From Austropuccinia psidii (taxonomy: Eukaryota; Basidiomycota; Pucciniomycetes; Pucciniales; Sphaerophragmiaceae): a stretch of 64,000 nucleotides of DNA. The translations under genes and the position numbers were made by a program. The first letter of the stretch is position 1, and each line of letters begins with the position of its first letter. Where the stretch lies: contig JALGQZ010000009.1 in assembly GCA_023105745.1 (NCBI GenBank), positions 33,470,409-33,534,408 on the forward strand, written 5' to 3'. The notes below the pieces were generated by a model. The model was not told the DNA's origin, searched no databases, and was given only the letters and a program-made list of their open reading frames with translations. Below, piece after piece: positions 35,586-46,719 of this stretch.

Positions 35586-38500
35586 TCATTGATGAGACTG
35601 TTCAGTCCTCCTAGAGGCTCTGAATCTCCTTAGATGAAGGTTCCCATCTGGTATGGCATCCTCTGCCAACCATTTGTCTTTGTCAGCTGTCTGGTTCTTG
35701 AATCTGACTAGATATTGTCTCTGATCCTTCCCATTAAGTCTGATTTTTCTGGCCCTGATGATTTTACTCACAGGTCCAGGAGAGTCTTCTACTTCCACTA
35801 TTTCTGGTGGAGTGGTGTTCTTCTTCCTGGAGGGGAATTTATCCTCCTCTGTTTGGAAGTATGGTTTGACCAGGCTTACTGGAAAGACTGGGTGTTTCCT
35901 AGAAAACTCCTCAGTGAGCTTGACCTCTACTGCATTCTTCCCTATCAACTTGATGATAGTGAAGGGCCCTACAAATGAGTCTCTCATTTTCTTGGGTCCT
36001 TTGAGATTGTTAAAGTTCAGTGTAGACACTAACACCTGGTCCCCTTCCTTGAAGTCAGGTTCCATATGTGATTTGTCCCACCTTTGCTTATTATACTCTT
36101 TGGCCTCAGCTATGCATTTGGCAGCAGTATCACAGGCTTTCTTCCACATATGATTGAAGTCTTTGGCTGTGGGGTGGATGGTCAGAAGATTCTTCTTCAA
36201 GTGATCCACAGGTAACAGGGGATTCCACCCTTTCTCTACCAGTGCAGGTGTTTTTCCTGTGGTAGAGTGCTGGCTTGTATTATAAGCCAGTTGGACTGCT
36301 GGTAAGAGGGTGACCAAATCATGGGTATATCCCTCATGGTCCTTGTATTCCATGCCATAGGCACAGAATCTCCTGAGGATGTCCTCCATTGTTTGGATCA
36401 TCCTCTCAGCTAGGCCATCTGTTTGTGGATGGTAAGCTGTGGGAAAAGCAAGCTTGGTGCCTAGCATGTCATATAAATTGGTCCAAAATTCAGATGTGAA
36501 TTTTGGGTCCCTGTCACTAATTATGATCTTAGGGACTCCACAGGTGGATATGATGTTATTCCAAAATAGCAGAGCAGTGTCCATGGCTGTGTCCTCTTTA
36601 TGGCATGGTAGACATCTCATGCTCTTTCTGAACCTATCAACTATGATTAGGCAGGCATTGTAGTTTTCTTTTCCTCCTGGGACAAGTCCTGTGACCCAGT
36701 CCATGTTGATGGTTTCCCATGGGTGTTTGGGTTCTTCTATGTGTTGAAGCAACCCATATTTTTTCCCATGTTTTCTATTTGCCTTTTGGCATCTTTCACA
36801 AGTGTTGATGTATTCACTCAACTCTTGCTCCCACTTGGGCCACCAAGCTGTGCTTGCTACCCTCTCTTTAGTCCTGTCCTCACTCATGTGTCCCATGTAG
36901 GGGCAGTCATGGCATTCCTGCAGGATTAAAGAGATGTGGTCTCTGTCTATCACTGTGAGTGCACCTGTGTGCTTTTCTCTGTGATAAATCAGGCCATCTA
37001 TAAGGAAGAATTTATTGTCCTTATAGGCCCTCAACCAGGGTTCCTCCAGCTGGGTTTCCAGTTCTGGGCTCCTGTATTTTTGTTGAAGGAGTTGGAGTAG
37101 TATGCTACACTGTTTGTGTTTAGCATAAGATTTCAGTACTGCATTGAAAAATTCATTGTGCAATTCTGAGGAACTTATTCCCAGTATGGGGGTTTCTGTC
37201 CCTTCTGAATCAGTGTTTCCACTGTCAAGGGTACCACTACCTGGTGCCAATTCAGAGAATCTGAAGTTTTTCTTCCTATTTATTTCCATAAAATGGATAG
37301 GAATGTTTGCAGCAACTTCAGGGTCATAAGCTGGATTGCTTTTGACATTGTCCAGTGGCCATCTGCTAAGGCCATCTGCATTGGTATGGCTTTTACCTTC
37401 CTTGTATATGATGGTCATGTTCCCTCTATACTCCTGGATGGCTATTTGCCATCTCAGCATGTGTCTATTAGTAGTTTTCATGTTTAGTAAAGACTTCAAG
37501 GCTGTGCAGTCTGTGTAGACTTCAAAGACTGCACCCTCCAAATAATAATGGAGTTTTTCTAGTGCCCAGACTAGACATAGACATTCTGTCTGGGTGGCCC
37601 CATACCTGGCTTCTGAATCTTTCAGCTGCCTGGAGATGTAACATATTACACCTTCTCTTGGTTCACCATCCACAATTTGTCTTTGGTGAAGGGCTGCTCC
37701 CAAGCCTTGGCTGCAAGCTGCATCTATATATAGCTTGAATGGTAGTTCAAAGTCAGGCAAGATGAGCACAGGTGCATTTGTGAGTTCATATTTGATCCTA
37801 TCATATGCATCCCTCCTTTCCTTGGTTATTTCAAAAACTACATCCTTTGAGCATAACTTGTATAAACTACTAGTTATGTGAGCAAAGTTTTTGATGTGGT
37901 TTCTATAGTAGCTAGCAAATCCAAGGAAAGATTGCATCTCTTTGATGTTCTCTGGTACTGGATTTTGCAGTACTGCTGCTACTTTGTTCTGGTCAATTGC
38001 CAGACTAAGGCCTGAGACTTTGTGTCCTAGAGCTAGTAGCTCTTGTTGGCCAAAATTACACTTTTTAAGTGAAATTTTCGGATTGATGGGTGTACATTTA
38101 CTTAGCACTCTGTCTATGTATTGTACATGGTCTTCCAATGTCTCTGAGTATATAATGATATCATCAATATACACTACCATCCAGCCTTCCATTATTTCTT
38201 CTTGAAATATGGTGTCCATCATCCTTTGGAAGTGGGCTGGTGCATTCTTGATGTCAAATGGCATCCTGGTGTACTCATATATGCCCATATGGCATATTAT
38301 TCTGAGCAACTTCATGGAGTTTGGTTTAACTCCATTTTGGTGGAAGCCTTTCATACAATCCATCTTGGTTATGTATTTGGCTTTGGCTAGCTTATCCAAG
38401 GCATAAGGTATCCTTGGTATAGGGTACCTGTCTGCTTTTGTGTAGTTATTCAGGGCTCTGAAATCTCCACACAATCTAGACTTGCCATCATGCCAGGTGA

Positions 38501-41192
38501 TTAGGACAGGAGTGGTGATTTCCACTATTTCATTATGTCCAATCTTCCTAATGACATCCATGTCCAGGAGTTCATTGATATGTTTCTCAATCTCTTTCCT
38601 GGTCTCCAGACTTGCTGGGTAAGGAGGTCTCCTTAACATGGGTGGATAAGGTCTTTCTACATCCAGATATAGTTCTATATCATGGCCTTTGATCTTGCCT
38701 AATTGTTCTTCACCAATGGCAAATGCTGGTCTATTCTTCCTCAGCATCTTCAGTAAACTTAGCTTTTGTTTACTGGTGAGGGTAGTGCTAAACTGTCCCT
38801 CTCTGAATTCTTTCAGAAGTTCTTCCAGTGGGTCCTGAGAAGATATCTGGTATATATCAAGAGAAAATTTCTTTTCCTTGTTAGTACCAATGGTAATATG
38901 CCTATTTTTACTATTGTAAATATCTATGCCATACATCCTCTGGTAATCTGTTCCCAGTAAAAGCCCTTGGATGTGGGCATCTTCAAGCACTACAAACTCT
39001 GGGTTGAGTCTGATATTACCTTTTCTGTGGGGTATAATTATCTCTTTGATAATTGTCCCAATAGAGGTCATCTTTCCAGATGCACTCTTAAGGTTCTTTG
39101 CCTTAGTGGGCAAGAGCTGTTTTTCCCAGTTTGGGAAGTGGCTATCCAGATAATTTCTGGCCACTATGGAGCAATGTGCTCCACTGTCAATGATCAGTGG
39201 GTGCTGAGCATTGTCAATACATACAGTCATTTTTGTGGCTGTTCCATGTATATATGCCATTCCTTTGGTTGGTGTAACCAGGAATGTTTGTGCATCTTGT
39301 GTGTGTTTGCACAAGTTCTTGTTGGCAGTATCCTGTGGCATGCCTGCTTCCAACTGTATATCCTGGATTTCCAATGGGGTTTCCTCTTGGTATTCCACTA
39401 GAAGTTCCTCTCTTGGGTCTTGATCATCATAAGATAGTTCTCTGATGGCATCTCCCATAGAGTCTGATTCAGAATCCTCTGTTGGAGGTTCTTCTTCAGG
39501 GACTTTTTCTATAGCATAGACTTTCTTCTTTGCTTTTGGACAGTTGTTGGCATAGTGGTCTGTTGAACCACAATTGTGACAAGAATTCTTCTTTGCCACT
39601 TCTGCCACTCTTTCTCTGGGTTTGTCTTTAAACTCTACCCTGAAAGGTTGTTTCTCTTTGAAACTATTGCTTCTATATGGGGTGAATTTCCCTATATTAG
39701 TCCTTTTCCTTATGTCTTGTAAGGTATTGGCTATGTCATCTAGAGTGCAATTTTGGTTGCATCTGCATTTCACTGCATGCTCTAGTTCTCCTGGAAGTTG
39801 TGTCAGAAGTTTGTAATTCCTCATCTGGATGTTCATCTGAGGATCAATGGCTTTAAGTCTTTTAGACTGTCTGAGACACCACTCATATGGATCTTTGTCC
39901 ACAGAGTATTTGTCATTTTCAAATGACATGGTCTTTTGCCATATCCAAGTTCCATTACTGTACTTTTGGATTATTTGACTCTTCCACCATGGCCAATTTC
40001 TTCTGCCATGGATTTCTTTCATTTCTGTGTACCATATACTTGCATGACCTTCAAATGCAGTATTCAGTCTAGCAGTAATCCAGTAATCTGGTATGCTGGG
40101 TACATCAATGAAGAGTCCATCAATATAATCTATGAGTTCCATATGATCATATTCTCCTGATCCAGAGAATTTGGGCCAGTTTGAGGCCTCAGGAAGCTGT
40201 TTCAAGGCTTCCTTCTCTGAATAAGACATGCCATCTCCATCCTGGTATTGTGATGGAGATCTTGCCTTATTCAAAAACATGGCATCTGGTTTGATGTCAT
40301 CTGGTTGATATGGATTCTCCATAGCTTGGCCTTGTGGTTGGGGCTTTAAGCTATGGTAGGCATCAAACAATTTGTTGATGTCTTGGTTCAGACACTCCCT
40401 GTCCCTGCTGCTATGGTGTTGTTCTTCAGAGACTTGATTCAGTCTGTTGTTGGTTTCTTCAGAGGCTTTGCTCAGTTGAGCATATCCTTCCTGAAGGTTT
40501 TTAACTATCTGCTCCAATGAGGCTTGAGTTTTTCTCATCCTCTCTTGGGTAGCTGCAAATTCTGCAGCCTGCTTTGCAGATTGCTCAGCATATTGGGACA
40601 TTTGCAACCACAGTGTGTCACTGTTGATGTTGCTCTCAGATGTGATAATGTTATTTTCAGTCTGAGTGGGGGTAATGTTTCTATTACTAGGACTACTGAT
40701 TCTAGAGTGGTTTACAACTACTTCTGGTTCTTGTGTACTTTTTTTACCAAATCTAACAGCTTCTGGATCATGGGGTCTGACTCTTTCCTCCTCTGGTTGA
40801 AGGAGGCTTTGTTCTTGCCCTTGTTTCCTTGTCTTCTCCTGGAAACTTCCTGGAATTGTGAAGAATGATGACTCTTGGCCACTGATCTGCTGGTTTCTGA
40901 ATGGTGTGAAGCCACTGGAGAGCTGATTTGGCTTGCTCCTTGTGAACCTGAAGGAATCTGAGTAGGCCCTGTCTGGGTTAACTGTTCTTCTATAGCTTGG
41001 ATAGTGGCTTGGTTCTCCCTTATCCTCTGTGCCCTTGCCTCCAGGAGTCTGTGCTGCCTGGTAGGATTCCAACCCTTGGTGATTACCATAAGGTCTTTGA
41101 AGTCTATCTCTTTGAGACAGATCTTCTGGCAACTTGATCCCAGTTCTGCCCAGTGAGTTGCTAGGTTGAACCTCTTTTTGTCCATGCTCCAT
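35586..41192 (-). CDS. Family C gag-pol polyprotein
   Basis: 1,868 codons without a stop, from the first ATG of a frame that stays open upstream to about 41,317. Domains: variable Pro/Ser/Gln-rich N terminus with a coiled coil (about 190-260); gag core (about 330-500); CCHC zinc knuckle, Cys538-Cys551; aspartic protease D-S-G with Asp669; RT with Y-I-D-D at 1008-1011; RNase H with Asp1157; integrase zinc finger ending C-E-R-C at 1465-1468; integrase core Asp1498, Asp1560, Glu1596 (D,D-35-E); chromodomain-like C terminus (about 1801-1854), expected to steer integration to chromatin. Odd points: the RT motif usually M-P-F-G has Asp at 980, and two further substitutions (D-R-F-R-K-S; H-D-L-V) depart from what I remember of related copies. 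All catalytic residues are present, so it may be functional or only just inactivated. The coding strand is almost without CpG. Confidence 0.96.
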   Translation of the reverse strand: MEHGQKEVQPSNSLGRTGIKLPEDLSQRDRLQRPYGNHQGLESYQAAQTPGGKGTEDKGEPSHYPSYRRTVNPDRAYSDSFRFTRSKPNQLSSGFTPFRNQQISGQESSFFTIPGSFQEKTRKQGQEQSLLQPEEERVRPHDPEAVRFGKKSTQEPEVVVNHSRISSPSNRNITPTQTENNIITSESNINSDTLWLQMSQYAEQSAKQAAEFAATQERMRKTQASLEQIVKNLQEGYAQLSKASEETNNRLNQVSEEQHHSSRDRECLNQDINKLFDAYHSLKPQPQGQAMENPYQPDDIKPDAMFLNKARSPSQYQDGDGMSYSEKEALKQLPEASNWPKFSGSGEYDHMELIDYIDGLFIDVPSIPDYWITARLNTAFEGHASIWYTEMKEIHGRRNWPWWKSQIIQKYSNGTWIWQKTMSFENDKYSVDKDPYEWCLRQSKRLKAIDPQMNIQMRNYKLLTQLPGELEHAVKCRCNQNCTLDDIANTLQDIRKRTNIGKFTPYRSNSFKEKQPFRVEFKDKPRERVAEVAKKNSCHNCGSTDHYANNCPKAKKKVYAIEKVPEEEPPTEDSESDSMGDAIRELSYDDQDPREELLVEYQEETPLEIQDIQLEAGMPQDTANKNLCKHTQDAQTFLVTPTKGMAYIHGTATKMTVCIDNAQHPLIIDSGAHCSIVARNYLDSHFPNWEKQLLPTKAKNLKSASGKMTSIGTIIKEIIIPHRKGNIRLNPEFVVLEDAHIQGLLLGTDYQRMYGIDIYNSKNRHITIGTNKEKKFSLDIYQISSQDPLEELLKEFREGQFSTTLTSKQKLSLLKMLRKNRPAFAIGEEQLGKIKGHDIELYLDVERPYPPMLRRPPYPASLETRKEIEKHINELLDMDVIRKIGHNEIVEITTPVLITWHDGKSRLCGDFRALNNYTKADRYPIPRIPYALDKLAKAKYITKMDCMKGFHQNGVKPNSMKLLRIICHMGIYEYTRMPFDIKNAPAHFQRMMDTIFQEEIMEGWMVVYIDDIIIYSETLEDHVQYIDRVLSKCTPINPKISLKKCNFGQQELLALGHKVSGLSLAIDQNKVAAVLQNPVPENIKEMQSFLGFASYYRNHIKNFAHITSSLYKLCSKDVVFEITKERRDAYDRIKYELTNAPVLILPDFELPFKLYIDAACSQGLGAALHQRQIVDGEPREGVICYISRQLKDSEARYGATQTECLCLVWALEKLHYYLEGAVFEVYTDCTALKSLLNMKTTNRHMLRWQIAIQEYRGNMTIIYKEGKSHTNADGLSRWPLDNVKSNPAYDPEVAANIPIHFMEINRKKNFRFSELAPGSGTLDSGNTDSEGTETPILGISSSELHNEFFNAVLKSYAKHKQCSILLQLLQQKYRSPELETQLEEPWLRAYKDNKFFLIDGLIYHREKHTGALTVIDRDHISLILQECHDCPYMGHMSEDRTKERVASTAWWPKWEQELSEYINTCERCQKANRKHGKKYGLLQHIEEPKHPWETINMDWVTGLVPGGKENYNACLIIVDRFRKSMRCLPCHKEDTAMDTALLFWNNIISTCGVPKIIISDRDPKFTSEFWTNLYDMLGTKLAFPTAYHPQTDGLAERMIQTMEDILRRFCAYGMEYKDHEGYTHDLVTLLPAVQLAYNTSQHSTTGKTPALVEKGWNPLLPVDHLKKNLLTIHPTAKDFNHMWKKACDTAAKCIAEAKEYNKQRWDKSHMEPDFKEGDQVLVSTLNFNNLKGPKKMRDSFVGPFTIIKLIGKNAVEVKLTEEFSRKHPVFPVSLVKPYFQTEEDKFPSRKKNTTPPEIVEVEDSPGPVSKIIRARKIRLNGKDQRQYLVRFKNQTADKDKWLAEDAIPDGNLHLRRFRASRRTEQSHQ

Positions 41193-41787
41193 TGAAACAA
41201 ATCTTTGAGGAGTTGGTGGATTTGAAGAACTTGATCCATATCCTTCCAGTCCTCTGGTTTGAGGTTTCTGTTGAATTGGAGTGTGAATGGCAAGGTTGAT
41301 ATTATCTCCCTCATTGTTTTGCCATCAACCACTGTGTCCAATGTGTCTTCTTTCAGGTCTTCTGGTTCTAGACATTCCTGCTCTATCCTCTGGCTGGTTC
41401 CTTTGGAAGCCAAGGTCTCTGAGGTATGCAGGGGACATATCAGTGTTTGCAAGCAGTCAAAAACTTTATGTTCTTAGGGTATTTACCTTTGACTGTGCCT
41501 TGTACAAATTTGTTATCTGCTGATTTGGGCAGTTTGCCTTTGGAGGTTACAACTGGGTTAATAATTGTAATCTTCCCTGTACAAGTGGTTAAGGTTGGTT
41601 TACCTTGTATTGAAGCAGAGTTTTGTGGTTTTCTACTCCTCTGAGTGGCTATTGGTGTCCACTTCTTGGCTGTAATGAGGCCTTCAATAAGCCTTTTTCC
41701 TTTACCCTTGCTGCCCTCTGGTTCTGAGGGTGTCACTGGTGTGTTGGCCTGTGACTGGGTTTCAAGTGGGATGTAGTTTTCTTCCAC
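40718..41787 (-). CDS. Family C 5' ORF, two exons, overlapping gag-pol
   Basis: Two open frames (41,440-41,787, 115 codons; 40,718-41,452, 244 codons) lie upstream of and overlap gag-pol. A GT..AG intron at 41,419-41,486 (68 bp, GTAAAT donor, CACTGAT branch-like site, CCTCAG acceptor) would join them into exons 41,787-41,487 and 41,418-40,718, 1,002 nt in all, an exact 333-codon ORF plus stop. The protein is basic, starts M-E-E-N-Y, and ends in a Lys-rich stretch. Its last ~475 nt overlap the gag-pol ORF in a different frame, with gag-pol in the -1 frame. Splicing is a prediction; both frames look like real protein from memory of related rust proteins. Confidence 0.7.
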
Positions 41788-42379
41788 TGAATCAAAACAG
41801 GAAAAGAGGGCTTATGTCAGTTAAGACTTCTTAAAAGGCTGGTTTTGCACGTCTAAGAATGGCCTCTGGGCTTGTATATTATTACAGTATGCCCTTGTAT
41901 AATGACAGTGTAATTGAATTAACAATTTCACGTCAAAAATACAGCTTATGGTGTCCTGTCACACTGTTTGTGTGTCAGTATCCCTCAGATACACTTGTGG
42001 TTTGCAAGTGTATTCTGTAAAAGTGGTTTGTATACAAGTGTTATTGAATTAACAATACACTTGACCACGCCTCAACTGATAGTTTTTCAGTCAGAGGTGT
42101 CCTTATTCAGTCAAGAATACAGGACTTTATTAGTGGATTATGTGTTTTTATATGCAAAACACGCCAAAAATAATAAATTACTGTGGGTGTTAACCACGTA
42201 AAAAATACTCTTATATTATGAGTATATAAAAAAAAGGTAAAAATATATAAAATATATATATTTAAATAGAAATTACGCCTAAAAAAGGATAAAACAATGT
42301 GTTAATAAGTCATAAAAAAGAGAAAAGACTTACTTGTAAGGTCCAAAAAAAAGTCAAAAACACGGCCAGGCCCCCAAAA
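41788..42379 (-). promoter_or_regulatory. Family C leader with probable primer binding site
   Basis: 592 bp between the 5' LTR and the first ATG. Directly after the LTR the minus strand reads TTTTGGGGGCCTGGCCGTG (42,361-42,379). The same sequence with two or three changes follows the 5' LTR of element E at 50,148, so it is conserved between families and is the likely primer site (TGG start, 3 nt inside). I could not match it to a specific tRNA. Unlike the coding part, the leader keeps several CpGs. Confidence 0.65.
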
Positions 42380-43810
42380 TGTCAGGATGATACTATGATA
42401 AAGGTATAACTAGGCTAATTACAACTTTAACTGTGTATGTGACACGACAGAAAATGATTTAAAAAAAGATTTATAAAGGTTTATAATAAGATAAAAGGGT
42501 TCTACTATTGAGAAATAGTGGTGGTGAGCGCTATTGAGAACCCTGGGTGCAGGCTTTATCTGTTGGATTACAATAATAAAGTCTACAATAATTAAAGATT
42601 ATAATTATACCTGATTATTTAACCAAGAGTAAAACTGTTTTTGACAGTTTACTACGTAGGTTATTCAAGAGCAGGATGAGGAGAGGATTTTGGCTGTGAA
42701 AAGCCCTCCTTTTATCCTGAAATTGGGGTGGAAAGGCTGCTAGACCTTTCCACGTAGAGGAAGTGAATATTTTTCACTCTCTATGACAGGCTTGTGGTTT
42801 GCAAACAGCCTGAATACCCTGTATTGGGCTCAGATGTGGTTTTGAAACCACATCTGGGCAGTTTTCACCAATACAGGGTGAAAATTTTCATCTGGGGACC
42901 TCACAGCCTGATTCTGACGTGTATGACGCGTAGAATGCTGTACAGAAACTGTATGGGACCCCAGTATTGACTGACATATGAGGTATTGAAGTAAAAACAT
43001 GCTTCTTTGTCTATTTGACACCTCATATTCATGGTTATGGGATATTATCCCATGGTAAGGCTGTATCTGACAGCAGGTGGGATTTTGACCTTAAAATGGT
43101 CATAACTCTATCCGTTTTTGAGATATCAAGCTCAAAGTTGGTTCATTGAATAGCTCTGTATGCGCTCTACACAATGGTACCCAACTTGACATGGTTATCA
43201 TTAAATATGACAAAGGTATCCCATGTACAAGTATTTTTGTACATTGGCGTGGTCTGGTCAAAAGCTGTATTAAGCTTGTTTGGCCAGTAACTTCTGTTGT
43301 AGTTGAGTTATGAGGAAATGGATGGCACCATCAGATAGCCCTGATTGTGCTCTTTCCAAAAAGACCCCACTTTAGATATCTCACACTAAAACTGTAAAAG
43401 TTAGATGAGAGGTGAATGTTTTGTTCACCCTTATTTGGTCTGAATTTGACCATAACTCGAGTAATACTGGTGCTAGCTCAGTTTGGCTGGTACCATTGGA
43501 TAGCCCTGGCTTAGAGCTTCATTTTGAGTACCCATTTGATGGGGTTAAGCCTCTCCTTCTAGATTTTAGATGAGAGGTGAAAATTAAGGTTTATGCTCAG
43601 CACTAACTTTGAGCAGGAATAACTTTGTTATTTCTTGTCCTATGGTGACGGGACTTATATTTTCAGGAAGAGGTGAGTTTCCTCTTTCTTTTGATACCTT
43701 TTGAGCTAATTTGGCTCAGGTCCATGTTTTGGTGGTATTTTGGCTATACCATTGGTTTATGGTATTTTGGCTGTCATGCTTGTGCTCTGGTTTTGAGTCA
43801 CAGGCTGACA
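42380..43810 (-). repeat. Family C 5' LTR
   Basis: 1,431 bp, the promoter-bearing LTR of the intact element. Same ends and features as the 3' LTR. Confidence 0.96.
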
Positions 43811-44538
43811 GTTGAGCCAAAAATAGACTTACCACATACTTACTTTAAGCATACATATATAAACTTTATTTGAAAAGTTATAGACCATTTTATAGCTTGT
43901 AAGGGTTTATTGAACAAAATTGTTATAGCTGTTGACCACTGTGTTGTGAAAGCTGTCTGAACTTAAAAAAAAGTGGATACTAAGACTCTACTACTTCATA
44001 AAGAAATAATGATGTAATTTATAGCATTACATTGAAGGTATAAACCCTTGAAATCATGGTTTGAATTTTAGATTAGTAAATCTCAACAGAAAAGATGAGT
44101 TACAAGAAAATTATTTAAAACAGAGTTCTGATGATGTAATTAAATCCTCTTGGAAGCTTATTGATGACATTCTAAGCTATCAGAAATCACTCTTTGAATG
44201 GCTGTAGCATGTTTAACTCAAAATTCATCAATGATCAAAGTTTAAGCATAAAATTGATCATTTATGGTCACTCACTGTAATCTTAATCTAAGTTTAAAAG
44301 TCATATAAGTGATAAAAGTGGTGAATACTAGTTCATTATGATTAAAAATAATAAAATATACAAATTTCAGTATTGTTCCAAGCCTATTATGTCCGCAGAC
44401 TTAGAGCTACAGTGATAGCTCTAAATCATGGCATGATGATGAGATAAGAGGGTTCAACTATGATATAATCATCACTAAGCCTTGAAATACTGACCAATCC
44501 CAGTGGATACCATCAGTACACGTCTACTAGAAGCCTTT

Positions 44539-45923
44539 TGTCAGCCTGTGACTCAAACCCAGAGCACAAGCATGACAGCCAAATACCATAAACCAATGGT
44601 ATAGCCAAGATACCACCAAAACATGGAGATGGGCCAAATTATCTCAAAAGGTATAAAAGGGAAAGAGGAAACTCACCTCATTCCAAATATACAAGTCCCA
44701 TCATCATAGGACAAAGAATAACAAAGTTCTTTCTGCTTAAAGTTGTTGCTGAGCATAAACCTTAATTTTCACCTCTCAACTGAAATACAAAGTAAGGGGC
44801 TTAACCCCATGAAATGGGTATTAGAAATGAAGCTCAAGGGCAGGGCTATAAGATGGTACCAGCCAAACTAAGCTAGAACTAATATTACAGAGGTTATAGT
44901 CAAATTCAGGCCAAATAAGGGTGAATAAAATATTCACCTCTCATACAACCCCTACATTTGTAGTGTGAGATACCTAAAGTGGGTTTTTTTTAAAAGAGCA
45001 CAATCGGGGCTATCTGATGTTGCCATTTTTTTCCCCATATCTCATCTAGAACAAAGTTTATAAGGCAAACAAGCCCAATACAGCTTTTTGCCTAAAACAC
45101 ACATATGTACAAAAATCTTGTACATGGCATAACTTTGCCATATTTAATGATAGCCATATCAAATGAGGTACAATTGTATAGAACACACACAGGGATACCC
45201 ACTGAACCAACATTGAGGTTGATATCTAAAAAACTGACAAAGGTATGGCTGTTTTAAGGTCAAAATCCCACAGTTTGGCCAATACAGCCTTACCATGGGA
45301 TAATATCCCATCACCATTATTATGAGGTGTCAAACTGACAAAGAAGCTTGTTTTTACTTCAATACCTCATAGTTCATTCAATACTGGGGTCCCATACAGG
45401 TTCTGTACAGCATTCTACGCATCATATATGTCAGAATCAGGCTGTGTGGTCCCCAGATGAAATTTTTCACCCTGTATTGGTTAAACCTGCCCAGATGTGG
45501 TTTTAAAACAACATTTGGGCCCTATACAGGCTATACAGGCCCTTTGAAAACCACAAGCCGGTCCTTTAGAGTGAAAAATCTTCACTTCCTCTATGTGAAA
45601 AGGTCTAGCAGCCTGTTCACTGCCAGAAAAGCAATCCCCATCCTCCTCTTCAATTCCCACATAGTACAACTGTCAAAAACAGTTATAATCTTGAAAGATA
45701 ATCAGGTTATACTATAAATTTTAGTATTTTAGTCTTTATTCTTGTAAACCAACAGGTAAAGCTGCACCCAGGGCTTTCAATAACGCTAACCACCACTAAT
45801 TATCATTAGTAAAACCCTTTACATCTTTAATTAAACCTTTTTTAAATACTCCTATCCATGTCACAGTCATAGTCAAAGTTGTAAATAGCCCTATTTAATA
45901 TTTATCATAGACTTATCCTGACA
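44539..45923 (+). mobile_element. Family C solo LTR in the split B LTR
   Basis: 1,385 bp, TGTCAGCCTGTGACTC to ATCCTGACA, perfect duplication CCTTT (44,534-44,538 and 45,924-45,928), plus orientation. It lies about 730 bp from the intact C element, in the opposite direction, within the same B LTR: two independent hits of one family in one target. Confidence 0.94.
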
Positions 45924-46719
45924 CCTTTCAGACTCTGGGAGGGAGGAATTTACTATATAGAGCTCTTTCAACCTCTATTTCCCGCCAGACACAACAAAAA
46001 ATTAAATTATTAAAAAAAAGGTAAAAGCTTTATTATTTCTATATAAAACTATTATAAACTTAAATAATCTAATTCATCTTTATTTTAATCATCAGTTTTG
46101 ATGTGATTAAATCAATTCTTGATTTTTTTGTTAAATTTCCCTCCAAAATCTCCAATTCCACATAAAAATGATAATATTTGTAATTTCTTCTATTTTACAT
46201 TGTAAATACAATTTAAATAATTTGTATTTAAATTTTCTAGGTGTAAATGTATTCAAAAGTAGTATATTACATGTGAAAATTAGGTTATTTCCATCTTTTA
46301 TAATAATTTTCTCTTTATCATTACTTTAATCATTCTTTTATTAATATAAATAGCTGTTATATTAGTATATAAATTTAATATTGGTAATATCATTGCTATA
46401 GATTTCTTTCATTATTAAATAACAATTTTCTATTCCTTTATTGTTTTTTGTAACAATAAGAAAGTGCCATAAAGATATCAATTATTATATATTAGCATAT
46501 TTTTTTTATTATATGAAATTCTTTTAATGTAATTTATATTATTATATTTATTTAATAATATAGCTCTTTTTATGCCATAATTATAATAATTATTCATTAT
46601 TATAATTATCTTTCATGTTATTCTTTAAGATATTAAGGACATTGATAGTAAGATAAGTAAAATATTGGTAATATTTACTTCATGTTTCATAGTCAAACCT
46701 TAAAATAGTGGTATTATTC

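Larger units (their letters stand above)
34131..43810 (-). mobile_element. Complete Ty3/gypsy element, family C, apparently intact
   Basis: 9,680-bp LTR retrotransposon in minus orientation with two 1,431-bp LTRs (34,131-35,561 and 42,380-43,810), TGTCAG/CTGACA ends, and a perfect duplication GTTGA (34,126-34,130 and 43,811-43,815). By eye the LTRs differ at 8 positions, so it is a recent insertion. It carries a conserved leader after the 5' LTR, a spliced gag-like ORF, an uninterrupted 1,868-codon gag-pol and a polypurine tract. Four other C LTR copies lie in the window, so the family has been active over a long time. Closest remembered relatives are the gag-pol proteins of Austropuccinia psidii. 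Confidence 0.97.
33670..46704 (+). mobile_element. Family B LTR split by two family C insertions
   Basis: The B LTR is present as 33,670-34,130, 43,816-44,538 and 45,929-46,704, about 1,960 bp in sum, close to the 1,987-bp copy at 1637. It begins TATGAGCCTTTGAGATATG (TG mutated to TA) and ends CCTTAAA. The TATA block is damaged (ACTATATAG at 45,952-45,960). The flanking duplication is no longer recognisable (CTAAT against ATAGT), which with the mutated ends makes it an old copy. It hosts the intact C element and a C solo LTR. Confidence 0.85.

Noticed and set aside
36439..41644. Many plus-strand ORFs of 60-144 codons opposite gag-pol
   Set aside because: Antisense shadows of the polyprotein; no independent coding signal.
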